Assembly: GCF_027923225.1 (NCBI RefSeq)
Contig: NZ_BSDI01000013.1
Coordinates: forward strand, 32,226-96,225
Source of the DNA: Phytohabitans aurantiacus
Lineage (GTDB): Bacteria > Actinomycetota > Actinomycetes > Mycobacteriales > Micromonosporaceae
DNA: 64,000 nt
Direction of reading: 5' to 3'
Position numbers and translations under genes: made by a program
Part shown: in pieces, positions 8,283-18,467 of the stretch
Layout: the number at the start of each line of letters is the position of its first letter
How positions within the stretch are numbered: position 1 is the stretch's first letter
Notes under the pieces: generated by a model
The model's database searches: none
Told to the model about the DNA's origin: nothing
What the model saw: only the letters and a program-made list of their open reading frames with translations

Positions 8283-9405
8283 GCAGCGACTCAAGTGCCG
8301 GGCGCACACCCCACTGCGTGGTGAGCGACGCGTACTCGGCCCGCTGCTCCACTGTGGGCGGTGCGTCGGCGCGGCGGGCACGCAGCATCAGATTGCGCGG
8401 AGTGTGTTTGGAGTCAACGAACTCCACAACCTCCACTTTGTACCCGTAGAGGCGCAGGATCGCGGCCCGCAGCGCATCGGTGAGTACGTCGGCGAGGCGC
8501 TCGCGCAGGATGCCCTGCCGGGTGATGAGGGGGTACGGCTCAGGCGCCGGCTGGGCGCGCAGCTGCGCGGCGATGTCGTGGTGGCAGCACGGCGCCGCCA
8601 GCACCCACCGCGCGTCCCAACGCACCGCTCGGGCCAGCGCCTCGTCGGTGGCGGTGTCGCACGCGTGCAGCGCCAGTACCAGATCGGGCCTCAGATCGAC
8701 CTCGGCACCGGCGATCGTGCCCGCCACGAACCGCACCTTGTCGGCACAGCCCAGCCGCTCGGCCACCTCGGTGTTGCGGCGCCGCTGGTCTTCGCGCACG
8801 TCGACGCCGACGATCCGCACGTCGACGCCCAGCCCGGTCAGGTACCGGTGGGCGGCGAACGTCAGGTATGCGTTGCCGCACCCCAGATCCACCACGTCCA
8901 GCCTGGCGGGTGGCTCGGGCAGGGTGGCCGCCAGCGCCCGCAGGAACGCGTCGACCTGCCGGCGCTTCGCCGCGTTGCCCCCGATCACGTCGAACAGCGG
9001 GTCACCCGGATCGAGCAGGTACTCCTTGGCACGGTCGTGCTCGGTGTCGGGCGCCTCGCGGGCGGCGGTCGCGCGGTGCACCTGGGCGTCGCCCTTTTTC
9101 GTGACCCGCAACTGCACGGTCGCCTCGCCCGTCTCCACATGCCAGTTTCCGAACGGCTCCGCCAGCAGCGAATCCACCGCCGCTCCCGCGTCGGCCCCGG
9201 CCACGTTGCGAGTGTGCGGCCGGGCACCGTCGGACGTCACGATCTGCAGGTGTGGCCCGCCCTTCAGGGTGACCGGGCGCAGCTCCGCCCGCACCAGGGA
9301 AGGGGTCTGACCCCGGCGCCGCCCCGCGGCGACCGCGCGCACGAGTCCAGGGTCGAGCAGCAGCTCACGCACCTCTGCCAGCGCGTCGTCCAGTTTGACC
9401 GGCAT
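8263..9405 (-). CDS. Class I SAM-dependent methyltransferase (Methyltransf_32-like, RNA-methylase type)
   Basis: A 380-aa cytosolic protein. The N-terminal ~130 residues form an uncharacterised domain. The C-terminal Rossmann methyltransferase has motif I DLGCGNAYL (173-181), an acidic motif II (VGVDVRED), the HACD motif (247-250) and the PCCHH motif (272-276). HACD plus PCCHH is typical of the GSTCD/METTL25-like family, thought to act on RNA or protein. The substrate cannot be read from sequence. The gene stands alone, convergent with the His-rich protein gene. Confidence 0.85.
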   Translation of the reverse strand: MPVKLDDALAEVRELLLDPGLVRAVAAGRRRGQTPSLVRAELRPVTLKGGPHLQIVTSDGARPHTRNVAGADAGAAVDSLLAEPFGNWHVETGEATVQLRVTKKGDAQVHRATAAREAPDTEHDRAKEYLLDPGDPLFDVIGGNAAKRRQVDAFLRALAATLPEPPARLDVVDLGCGNAYLTFAAHRYLTGLGVDVRIVGVDVREDQRRRNTEVAERLGCADKVRFVAGTIAGAEVDLRPDLVLALHACDTATDEALARAVRWDARWVLAAPCCHHDIAAQLRAQPAPEPYPLITRQGILRERLADVLTDALRAAILRLYGYKVEVVEFVDSKHTPRNLMLRARRADAPPTVEQRAEYASLTTQWGVRPALESLLSSPRE

Positions 9406-9586
9406 CCTCCGAGCCTAGATCTTCTCGAAAGTCGCGTTGAACCATGGGAGCGCGTCCACCGTAAGAAGATGCGAGGCGGACGGCGAAACCAGCCGTCGGA
9501 CGGCGCTTCTCATCCACCGGCGAGCCCGCGAACAAGTGGCGCGGCTGCCGGCCACCTTAGGCCCGAAGGGTTGGGTTGTCACGCGC

Positions 9587-10780
9587 ATGTCCACGAGCAC
9601 GCACGAGTACAAGGAACGGCGCACGTTCGGTCGCCGCTGGAAAATAGCCGCCACCGCGGGTGTCGCCGTCGCCCTTGTCGGGGGCGGGATCGGCGTCGCG
9701 GCGGCCGGTGGTGAGGCCGCCGCTTCCACGATCAGCTGTCCGACGGTCGCCGACAAGCTGCAGAATGTGCCGGCCTCCGCCCAAGCGGAGGTGGAGCGGA
9801 ACCTGGCACTGCTCAACACGCAGATCGCCGAGGCAAACCAGCGCCTCGCCACGAGCAAGGGCCAGGGCGGGCCCAACTTCGTCCAGAACGCCATCCTCGG
9901 CCCGCTGGCCAGTAAGCGTGGCGCCGCCATCGACCGGATCGCCATCGCGATCGGCCGGCAGGGCACCCGCCCTCAGGGCCTGGAGTCGCTGGCCACGTGC
10001 ACGCTGGGAACCGGTGGCGGCAGCACCGCGACCGAGCCCGCTGAGCTGCCGGAGACGGCTGCCGGCGGCGCTGCCGCTGGGCCGGGCACGATCGTCTGCC
10101 CGGACGTGAAGAGCCAGCTCCCGGCTGTACCGGCCGGTGCGCAGGCGGAGGTCGACCGCAACCTCGCCCAGCTCCAGACGCAGATCAACGAGGCCAACGC
10201 GCGGCTCGTCGCGACGGTCGGCCAGGGCGGACCGAACTTCGTCCAGAACGCGATCCTCGGCCCGCTGGAGGACAAGCGCGTCGCGGCGATCAACCGCATC
10301 GCGACCGCGATCGGCCGCATCAACGCCCGCCCGCAGGGCCTGGACGCGCTCGCGCCGTGCCAGATCCAGGCGGACGGTGCCGCCGGTGGCGACGACGCGG
10401 CCGGTGGCGACGACGCCGCTGGTGGTGACGATGCCGCGGGTGGCGATGACGCGGCCGGTGGCGACGCCGGTGACGGTGGCGCCGCCGAGGTAGGCACGAT
10501 CAGCTGCCCCGACGTCGGCAGCCAGCTCCCGGCTGTTCCGGCCGGTGCCCTCGCCGAGGTGGAGCGCAACCTGGCGCAGCTCGACACGCAGATCGCGGAA
10601 GCCAACGCGCGCCTGCAGTCCACCGTCGGCCAGGGCGGACCGAACTTCGTGCAGAACGCGATCCTTGGTCCTCTGGAGGACAAGCGGGTCGCAGCGATCA
10701 ACCGCATCGCGACGGCGATCGGTCGGATCGACGCACGCCCCGTGGGTCTCGACGCACTGGCCCCCTGCACGGTCAGTTGA
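9587..10780 (+). CDS. Secreted protein of three ~75-residue repeats, function unknown
   Basis: The ATG at 9587 gives 397 aa: a basic N-terminus, a signal helix (about 17-40), then three near-identical units. Each unit starts with a Cys (SCPxV), contains AEVxRNLAxLxTQI and GQGGPNFVQNAILGPL, and ends RPxGLxALAPC, giving a Cys pair at each unit's borders. Units two and three are almost identical. The linker between them is (GGDDAA)x4 followed by Gly/Asp/Ala, encoded by an 18-bp tandem repeat. The frame is open upstream to 9437, but those residues lack a signal sequence. A strong terminator follows. The design suggests a secreted adhesive or structural helical protein; no family is recognised. 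Confidence 0.82.
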   Translation: MSTSTHEYKERRTFGRRWKIAATAGVAVALVGGGIGVAAAGGEAAASTISCPTVADKLQNVPASAQAEVERNLALLNTQIAEANQRLATSKGQGGPNFVQNAILGPLASKRGAAIDRIAIAIGRQGTRPQGLESLATCTLGTGGGSTATEPAELPETAAGGAAAGPGTIVCPDVKSQLPAVPAGAQAEVDRNLAQLQTQINEANARLVATVGQGGPNFVQNAILGPLEDKRVAAINRIATAIGRINARPQGLDALAPCQIQADGAAGGDDAAGGDDAAGGDDAAGGDDAAGGDAGDGGAAEVGTISCPDVGSQLPAVPAGALAEVERNLAQLDTQIAEANARLQSTVGQGGPNFVQNAILGPLEDKRVAAINRIATAIGRIDARPVGLDALAPCTVS

Positions 10781-10822
10781 CCCACGGCACCTCGGTGCGA
10801 CCCGCAGCGCACTGAGGACGCA

Positions 10823-10865
10823 GGCCCCTCCGCCGAGCCCTTGTCGAACCCCCGGCGGAGGGGCC
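10823..10865 (+). terminator. Intrinsic terminator of the three-repeat protein gene
   Basis: Perfect 13-bp inverted repeat, arms 10823-10835 (GGCCCCTCCGCCG) and 10853-10865, 17-nt loop, followed by TCCTTA. It lies 43 nt after the stop codon of the upstream gene. Confidence 0.75.
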
Positions 10866-10878
10866 TCCTTACACAAAA

Positions 10879-10910
10879 GACCGCGCCCGCCGTTTCCGGC
10901 GGGCGCGGTC
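10879..10910 (-). terminator. Intrinsic terminator of the DEAD-box helicase gene
   Basis: Perfect 14-bp stem (10879-10892 with 10897-10910) with a 4-nt loop. Read on the minus strand it is followed by TTTTGTGT, a classic U-rich tail. It sits 13 nt past the helicase stop. Confidence 0.85.
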
Positions 10911-10922
10911 TCGTGTGAACGG

Positions 10923-12533
<1,611 letters not shown>

Positions 12534-12837
12534 GGAGTTTTGGGGGTGCCCTCTCGTGGTGCGCCCCGTCGCATCCGAGGGCGCTAATTCGGTATGGCGC
12601 GGGCCGCACGCGATCGCAGTGGTCGATGCGATCGCGGGCCACACGCGCGCCGCGGGCTGGGGTAATTACTGATCTAGTGCCGCGGCAACAGCGCAATGTT
12701 ACCTGACAGGCATGAACGGCGCCTCAGGCGTCAGGTTGGCGGCGCCGTGACACCCGTCGAAATGTGGCGCGGATCACGCAACGCTGAGGCGATCGGGTGG
12801 GCGAGCGGCGTACCGCGCCCGGCGGTAGCCTGCGGGC
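12534..12837. promoter_or_regulatory. Divergent promoter/leader region between helicase and ferritin-like genes
   Basis: A 304-bp non-coding spacer. It holds a perfect 10-bp inverted repeat (12609-12618 with 12627-12636, CGCGATCGCA, 8-nt loop) that would fold in the 5' leader of the helicase mRNA. A comparatively AT-rich stretch lies at 12660-12710. DEAD-box helicase genes often have long regulated leaders; no specific promoter hexamers are convincing. Confidence 0.4.
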
Positions 12838-13506
12838 GTGTCCCAAGGAACAGAGCCGGCAGGTCCGGAGAGCGCGGCGGTCGTCGACCTGCTCGGCATG
12901 GTGGCGTACGCCGAGCTGCTCGCGTTCGAGCGGATGGCGGTCGACGCCCGCCTCGCTCCCGATCTGCGCCGGCGCGCCGTGCTCAGCGAAATGGCCGCTG
13001 CCGAGATCGACAACTATCGCCGTCTCGCCGGTCGCATGGCCGAGCTGGGCGCCGACGCGGAGAAGGCGATGGCGCCCTACGTCACGCCGCTGCAGGAGTA
13101 CCACGAGCTGACCGAGCCGAAGGACTGGCTGGAGGCGCTCACCAAGGCGTACGTGTGGGACAGCATCGCCGACGACTTCGTGCGCGAGGTGGCCCTGTTT
13201 CTCGCCTCGCCCGACCGCGACCTCGTGCTCGACGTGCTGCACGACTCGCAGTACAGCGACTTCGCCGCCGCCGAGATCCGGGCCGCGATCGCGGTCGACC
13301 CCAAGGTGGCGAACCGGCTCTCGATGTGGGCCCGCAGGCTGGTCGGCGAAGGGCTCTCGCAAGCTCAGCGAGTGGCGGGCGAGCGGGTCGCGCTGACCAT
13401 GCTGATCATGCAGGGCTCCGGCGACCAGGCGGGCGTGCAGGGGCTGTTCAAGCGGCTGACCGCCGCACATACCACTCGGATGGCGGCGGTCGGCCTGAAC
13501 AACTGA
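12838..13506 (+). CDS. Ferritin-like fold protein (MiaE-like)
   Basis: A 222-aa all-helical protein starting at GTG 12838. The N-terminal helix has ELLAFERMAVDA, then LSEMAAAEIDNYRRL, resembling the E...ExxH pattern of ferritin-like diiron proteins, although the ExxH His is replaced here (ExxN). Later helices contain acidic/His candidates (DFVREVALF, DVLHDSQYSDF). In M. tuberculosis the equivalent position is occupied by Rv3210c, a conserved protein of unknown function. Similarity to tRNA hydroxylase MiaE is a family-level label only; activity is unproven and the diiron site may be incomplete. Confidence 0.82.
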   Translation: MSQGTEPAGPESAAVVDLLGMVAYAELLAFERMAVDARLAPDLRRRAVLSEMAAAEIDNYRRLAGRMAELGADAEKAMAPYVTPLQEYHELTEPKDWLEALTKAYVWDSIADDFVREVALFLASPDRDLVLDVLHDSQYSDFAAAEIRAAIAVDPKVANRLSMWARRLVGEGLSQAQRVAGERVALTMLIMQGSGDQAGVQGLFKRLTAAHTTRMAAVGLNN

Positions 13507-13518
13507 CCCCGAAAGGGC

Positions 13519-13743
13519 TTAGCGGGCGGTGAAGCCCACCGCACCCACGGTGCGCTCGGCGATCTCTACGTAGGCGAGCTTGTCGACCGGCACGATCACT
13601 CGGCGGCCCTTTTCGTCCAGCAGCGTGAGGATGCCCTGGGTCTCAATCGCCTCTGCCACGATCTTCTCGACCTCGGCCTGCGACTGAGCGCTCTCCAGCA
13701 CCAGCTCGCGCGGGGCGAACTGCACGCCGATCTTGACCTCCAC
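13519..13743 (-). CDS. DUF3107 small conserved protein (TB9.4-like)
   Basis: A 74-aa soluble protein starting VEVKIGVQFAPRELVLES. The GTG start at 13743 has an ideal Shine-Dalgarno GAGGAGG at 13749-13755; the frame continues upstream to 13773 but that would bury the ribosome site. It matches the DUF3107 family, the equivalent of M. tuberculosis Rv3208A (TB9.4), which also lies next to a TetR gene. It is the downstream gene of the TetR gene on the same strand, 57 nt away, so the two are probably co-transcribed. Function unknown. Confidence 0.9.
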   Translation of the reverse strand: MEVKIGVQFAPRELVLESAQSQAEVEKIVAEAIETQGILTLLDEKGRRVIVPVDKLAYVEIAERTVGAVGFTAR

Positions 13744-13800
13744 GGAATCCTCCTCAAGGCTTTGCCGCTGCAAACGTTAGCCGACTGTCTGGGGTGGTTG

Positions 13801-14439
13801 TCAGGCTGACTCGCCTTGCAGCGGGAAGCTCGCGATACCGCGCCAGGTCAGGGTCGCGAGCAGCGCCTCGGCGTCGGCCTTGGGCACCTTGCGGCCGGCG
13901 GCGAGCCAGAACTGCGCCGCGGTCTCGGCGGCACCCACCAGACCGGAGGCGAGCAGCTCGGCGTGCGCGCGGCTGACGCCGGTGTCCGAGATGATCGTAT
14001 CTGTGATGGCTGCGATACAGCCCTTTTCCACCCGCTCCACGCGTTCCCGCACGGCGGGCTCGTTGCGCAGGTCGGACTCGAAGACCAGCCGGAAGGCCTC
14101 GCTCTCGTGGTCGACGAAGTCGAAGTACGCCTGGACCGCGCCCTTGACCCGCTCCTTGTTGTCAGACGTGCCGACCATCGCGGACCGCACCTGCGCCACG
14201 ATGGCGTCGCAGTGCGTGTCCAGGAGCGCCAGATACAGCTCCAGCTTTCCGGGGAAGTGCTGGTAGAGGACTGGTTTGGAGACGCCCGCGCGCTCGGCGA
14301 TGTCGTCCATCGCGGCGGCGTGGTAGCCCTGCGCGACGAACACCTCCTGCGCCGCGGCGAGCAGCTGCTTGCGGCGCGCCGAACGCGGCAGGCGGGTGGG
14401 CCGCCCCGTCGGCGGCGCGCTCCCCGACCCTACGGCCAT
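13801..14439 (-). CDS. TetR/AcrR family transcriptional regulator
   Basis: A 212-aa regulator. The N-terminal TetR helix-turn-helix (about 22-68) reads RKQLLAAAQEVF...AMDDIAERAGVSKPVLYQHFPGK, followed by an all-helical ligand/dimer domain. The ATG at 14439 (Shine-Dalgarno GAGGTGA) is chosen rather than the frame start at 14505. It is the counterpart of Rv3208 of M. tuberculosis by synteny. It is transcribed divergently from the Pro-rich protein gene across a 154-bp spacer and probably controls itself and DUF3107; the ligand is unknown. Confidence 0.9.
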   Translation of the reverse strand: MAVGSGSAPPTGRPTRLPRSARRKQLLAAAQEVFVAQGYHAAAMDDIAERAGVSKPVLYQHFPGKLELYLALLDTHCDAIVAQVRSAMVGTSDNKERVKGAVQAYFDFVDHESEAFRLVFESDLRNEPAVRERVERVEKGCIAAITDTIISDTGVSRAHAELLASGLVGAAETAAQFWLAAGRKVPKADAEALLATLTWRGIASFPLQGESA

Positions 14440-14593
14440 GCCGTTCACCTCGACTTTCGGTCTCTCTACTATGACTTGCGGCCAATGCGGCGGATCGGTA
14501 AACACACCCCGACCGCCGAACTAGCCGGACGTTGCGGCTTATCGCCACTGCAAGCACACGGTAGCCTCAGCGGGGGCGACCGAGGAGCGCACG

Positions 14594-16645
14594 GTGGACG
14601 AAACAGGGCAACACGGTGGCGCCACACCGGGAGAGAACGGCAACGGCGCAGGTCCGCACGGTGACAATGGCGGTCCGGCCCGGCGGGGTGGCTGGGCGGC
14701 CGCCGATTCCGCGTGGTCGAACGCGGGCTCCGCGCTGGAGCCGAGTGGCGAGCCGGTGCGGCCGAGCTGGCGCACGTCCGGCCAGCAGCCGGGGGGCGAC
14801 AGCGCCGCAAGCCGGGGCTGGGCCGACGCGTCGCCGCGCTACGCCGACCTGCTGTCGCCGCTGAGTCCCGCCGCGCCCCTCCGCCCGGTCGCCAACGGCG
14901 CCACCTACGAAGACCGGCCCACCGGCGAGCACACACCCATCGCCCTGCGCGTGCCGGCGAGCGCCCCGCCGTACCCGTACGAGGGCGACCTCGAAGACCG
15001 CACACCGCCGCCGATTCCGGCTGAGCGGCCGGCACCAACCGTCGAGCGTGACTCGGCACCGGCCCTGCCGCCCGTCGCCGAGGCGGCCCGGCACGCGATC
15101 GAGGAGTCCACGCCCTCCGGCGGCCTGCCGCAGGCGTCCCGGGGGGAGCGCCCGCAGGCCGAGCCGCCCGCGCCGCGCTGGCCCGAGCGGCCGGAGCTGC
15201 CCCAGCCACCACCGGGCGGGCCCGCCGCTCCCGCTATGCCCACCGCTCCCGCCATGCCGGGCTATGCGTCGTTGGAGAGCCCGCCGGCGTACGAGCCGCC
15301 GCCTGGGTTCCGGCCACAGCCCGAGCGCCCCCTCCGGCCGTACGACACCTCGATGTACGAGCGCCCGCCGTCGCCCGGTCCCAGCCGGTCCAACACGCCC
15401 TGGGATTGGCGCCCCGAACGGTCGCAGGAGAGCACCGAAGCCCGCCGCGCCGCACCCCCTGAGCCAACCCTGGAGCCACCACCCCCACCTCCAGCGGTTC
15501 TGCAAGCACCGGCACCCCCGGCAGTTCCGGCGGCGACCCAGGCGCCGCCCCGACGCACACCTGAACCGGTGCCCGACGCGCTGCCGCAGCGGGTGCCGGC
15601 CGAGCCGGACGTGCCCACCGTGCCCGAGCCACCCACCGTCGAGCCTTCCGCCGACGCCCCTGACCTCACCCGCATCTGGAGCCACCTGCGCCGCGACGAC
15701 GTGCAGCCGCGCGAGCGGCCCGAAGGCTTCGACGTGCAGGCGATCGTCGCCGCCGTGCGCGGCGTCGAAGGTGTCCGTGACGCATCCGTCCGCCAAACCC
15801 CGTCCGGAGCGCACAACCTGCGGCTCGACCTCGCCGACGGCGCCGACCCGGCCGAGGTGAGCCGGATGGTCGCGCGCCTGTTGCAGGAGCGCATGGGGCT
15901 GGCGGCGGCACCGCGCGAGGTCCCGGCGGCCGCCGCGCAGCAGCAGCCTCAACAGCCCCAGCCCTCATCGGGCTCGTCTTACGTGCCCGCCCAGCCGCAG
16001 CCGACCGGTCGCGCGTCGGTGCCGAGCCCGGGCGAGCCGCGCCGGCGGGCCGCACGCCGGGCGTACCAGGAGGACGAGGAGGAGTTGGCGCCGCCGCCGC
16101 GGGTGGTCGCGGCTCCGCCGGCCGCCGTCCCGCCGCCCGGGGTGGCGCCTGACGAGCCTGAGGAGCCGGCGTATCCGCTGGGCCAGAGCGCCCCGGTGGA
16201 GGCCGCCCCGCCCCGGCCGCTGAAGCCGCTCCCCAACCCGGGCCCGCGCGTGACCATCGACGAGGTACAGGTCAGCACGTTCGGCCTGGACGCCACGGTC
16301 GAGGTACGGCTGGCCGCCGACGAGCGGCGTGCCACCGGTCGGGCCAACGGTCCGGCGGTCGACGCGTACGTGCTGCGGCTGTGCGCCACCGCGGCGGCGG
16401 CCGCGATCGACGATCTGCTCAGCACCGCCGAGCAGCCCACCGACCGCGGGCGGTGCTTCGTCGAGCACACCGCGGTGGTGCCATTCGGCACCTGCGAGGT
16501 CGCGATCGTCGTGGTGCTGCTGGTGTGCGGTGGCTGGGTCGAGCAACTGGCCGGCTCCGCGCTCGTGGCCGGCGACCCCCGGCAGGCGGTGGTGCGCGCC
16601 ACACTCGGGGCCGTGAACCGCCGGCTGGAGTCACTACTCTCGTAA
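14594..16645 (+). CDS. Large Pro-rich protein with two small folded domains, function unknown
   Basis: A 683-aa protein from GTG 14594 (Shine-Dalgarno GAGGAG). Residues 1-350 are Pro/Ala/Arg/Glu-rich and probably disordered. A folded segment at about 356-437 (FDVQAIVAAVRGVEGVRDAS...) has a ferredoxin-like beta-alpha pattern. A second Pro-rich stretch reaches about 545. The last ~130 residues (VTIDEVQVSTFGLDATVEV onward) form a second alpha/beta domain with two Cys. There is no signal peptide or clear transmembrane helix, although VAIVVVLLVCGG is hydrophobic. The gene is 19 nt before an alpha/beta hydrolase gene on the same strand. Disordered-scaffold architecture is inferred; the family is not recognised. 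Confidence 0.75.
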   Translation: MDETGQHGGATPGENGNGAGPHGDNGGPARRGGWAAADSAWSNAGSALEPSGEPVRPSWRTSGQQPGGDSAASRGWADASPRYADLLSPLSPAAPLRPVANGATYEDRPTGEHTPIALRVPASAPPYPYEGDLEDRTPPPIPAERPAPTVERDSAPALPPVAEAARHAIEESTPSGGLPQASRGERPQAEPPAPRWPERPELPQPPPGGPAAPAMPTAPAMPGYASLESPPAYEPPPGFRPQPERPLRPYDTSMYERPPSPGPSRSNTPWDWRPERSQESTEARRAAPPEPTLEPPPPPPAVLQAPAPPAVPAATQAPPRRTPEPVPDALPQRVPAEPDVPTVPEPPTVEPSADAPDLTRIWSHLRRDDVQPRERPEGFDVQAIVAAVRGVEGVRDASVRQTPSGAHNLRLDLADGADPAEVSRMVARLLQERMGLAAAPREVPAAAAQQQPQQPQPSSGSSYVPAQPQPTGRASVPSPGEPRRRAARRAYQEDEEELAPPPRVVAAPPAAVPPPGVAPDEPEEPAYPLGQSAPVEAAPPRPLKPLPNPGPRVTIDEVQVSTFGLDATVEVRLAADERRATGRANGPAVDAYVLRLCATAAAAAIDDLLSTAEQPTDRGRCFVEHTAVVPFGTCEVAIVVVLLVCGGWVEQLAGSALVAGDPRQAVVRATLGAVNRRLESLLS

Positions 16646-16664
16646 CACGCGGCACACTAGATAG

Positions 16665-17627
16665 ATGAAGCGCGCGGCCCTCGTGGCGGATCAGCTGTTT
16701 CCGCCTGACGACGCGCCGCCGCCGTGGCCCGGGCGTTCGGTGCTCCTCGACGGCTCGATCATGTACGTGCGGGACACGCCGGCCACCTCAGCCGGCGCCG
16801 AGCCGGCCCTGTACGTCCACGGGCTCGGCGGCTCGTCGACGAACTGGACCGACCTCGCCGGCCTGCTCGCGCACCGGCTCGACGGGCAGGCGATCGACCT
16901 GCCCGGGTTCGGTCGCAGCGAGCCCGCCCGCAGTTACAGCATCCCGGCGCAGGCCGCTCGCGTCGCGCGCTGGATCGAGTACAGCGACCGTGGCCCGGTG
17001 CACCTGTTCGGCAACTCGCTCGGCGGTGCCATCGCCGTGCGGGTCGCGGGCACCCGGCCCGACCTGGTGCGCACGCTGACCCTGGTGTCGCCCGCGATGC
17101 CTTTCCTCGACCCGAGGCGCTCGATGCAGAGCCGCATGCTGCCGCTGCTGGCCGTGCCGCTGGCCGAGCGGCTGGCGACCTGGCAGCTTGCGAAGATCAC
17201 GCCGGAGGAGATGACCCGCCAGGTGACCGACGCCTGCTTCGCCGACCCGAGCAGGATCAGCGAGCAGCGCCGCCTGGAGGCGATCGAGGAGCTGAGGCGG
17301 CGCTACGAGGTCGATCACTACGTGGCCTCCTACCTGCGCACCTTCCGGGGTCTGATCTCCAGCTTCCTCCGGGCGTACCTGCCGGGGCCGGGCTCGCAGT
17401 GGAGGGTCGCCGCCCAGATCGGGGTGCCCACGCTGGTGATCGGTGGCCGGCAGGACCGGCTGGTCGACATCCGGGTGGCGCCGCAGGTCGCCAGGGTGAT
17501 TCCCGACAGCCGGCTGCTTATTTTGGATGGCGTGGGGCACGTGGCGCAGATGGAGGTGCCACGGATGGTTGCCCGAGCTGTTGTCGCGCTACTCGACGAG
17601 GTCGGTCACCGGGCTGACGCCCGTTGA
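16665..17627 (+). CDS. Alpha/beta hydrolase
   Basis: A 320-aa alpha/beta-hydrolase. The oxyanion motif is VHGLGGSSTNW, the nucleophile elbow GNSLGG (Ser about 117), the acid Asp in GGRQDRLVD and the His in DGVGHVAQME. The catalytic triad is complete. A helical cap lies between strands 6 and 7. The substrate is unknown. Its TGA (17625-17627) overlaps the TTG start of the DUF3152 gene by 3 nt, so the two are translationally coupled. Confidence 0.92.
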   Translation: MKRAALVADQLFPPDDAPPPWPGRSVLLDGSIMYVRDTPATSAGAEPALYVHGLGGSSTNWTDLAGLLAHRLDGQAIDLPGFGRSEPARSYSIPAQAARVARWIEYSDRGPVHLFGNSLGGAIAVRVAGTRPDLVRTLTLVSPAMPFLDPRRSMQSRMLPLLAVPLAERLATWQLAKITPEEMTRQVTDACFADPSRISEQRRLEAIEELRRRYEVDHYVASYLRTFRGLISSFLRAYLPGPGSQWRVAAQIGVPTLVIGGRQDRLVDIRVAPQVARVIPDSRLLILDGVGHVAQMEVPRMVARAVVALLDEVGHRADAR

Positions 17628-18418
17628 ACGCCACGCGCGCGATCTTCCTGGCGGCGGCCGGGGTGATCCTGACCGGCCTCGCGCTGCCGAAGCTGGCGGG
17701 TGACACCGACACGGCGCCGGTGTCCGTGACGCCAACCTCGGCGGTGGCCACATCGGCCGCACCGTCCCCGACGCCGTCGCCATCACCGGCGGGAACACCA
17801 CCGCCGGCCGATCCGATCGCGCTGCCCGGGCCGGTGCCGGCCCGTGGGGAGGGCACGTTCCAGTACGGGACGGCGGGCGGGCCGGTCTTCGGGCGCGGGG
17901 GCACGGTGCACCGGTACCGGGTGGCGGTCGAGCGCGGCTCGAACGAGGACGTGACGGAGTTCGCGGTGGCCGTCGACAAGGCGCTCGGCGACCAGCGGAG
18001 TTGGATCGCGGGCGGGCACCGGATGCAGCGGGTACCGGACGGGCAGGCGCACGAGTTCACGGTGTACCTGGCGACGGGCGAGACGGCCCAGCGGATGTGC
18101 GCGGCCGGAGGCGTGAACATCCAGGCGGGCGGCCGGCCGTACACGTCCTGCCGCACCAGCGGCAGAGTGATCATCAATCTGGACCGGTGGCGGCTCTCGA
18201 TTCCGGACTACACGTCGGCAAAGGTGCCGCTGTCGGTGTACCGCACCTATGTGGTGAACCACGAGGTCGGGCACCAGTTGGGGCGCCAGCACGAGTTGTG
18301 CCCGGGAGCGGGCCGGCCGGCGCCGGTGATGATGCAGCAGACGCTCGGGCTGGACGGATGCGCGGCCAACCCGTGGCCGTACCTGAACGGCCGCCGGTAC
18401 ACAGGTCCACTGAAATAG
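17624..18418 (+). CDS. DUF3152 zincin-like exported protein, copy 1
   Basis: A 264-aa protein starting at TTG 17624 within the hydrolase stop (TTGA). It has an N-terminal signal/anchor helix (about 4-22), a Ser/Pro/Thr linker (about 30-70) and a DUF3152 domain. The domain contains VVNHEVGHQLGRQHELC: an HExxHxxGxxH zinc-protease signature with all three His ligands, plus the Met of PVMMQQTLGL that could form the Met-turn. The fold and motif imply a secreted metallopeptidase; no substrate is known. DUF3152 next to moeZ is conserved (Rv3207c in M. tuberculosis). It is paralogous to the next gene. Confidence 0.9.
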   Translation: MNATRAIFLAAAGVILTGLALPKLAGDTDTAPVSVTPTSAVATSAAPSPTPSPSPAGTPPPADPIALPGPVPARGEGTFQYGTAGGPVFGRGGTVHRYRVAVERGSNEDVTEFAVAVDKALGDQRSWIAGGHRMQRVPDGQAHEFTVYLATGETAQRMCAAGGVNIQAGGRPYTSCRTSGRVIINLDRWRLSIPDYTSAKVPLSVYRTYVVNHEVGHQLGRQHELCPGAGRPAPVMMQQTLGLDGCAANPWPYLNGRRYTGPLK

Positions 18419-18467
18419 CGTGTTAAATACGGACAATTGAGGATAGTCATGGCACGCTGAACGGACC

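Noticed and set aside
10375..10470. Repeats in the three-repeat protein gene as a CRISPR array
   Set aside because: The repeats are in-frame GGDDAA codons of 18 bp without spacers; they are a coding tandem repeat.
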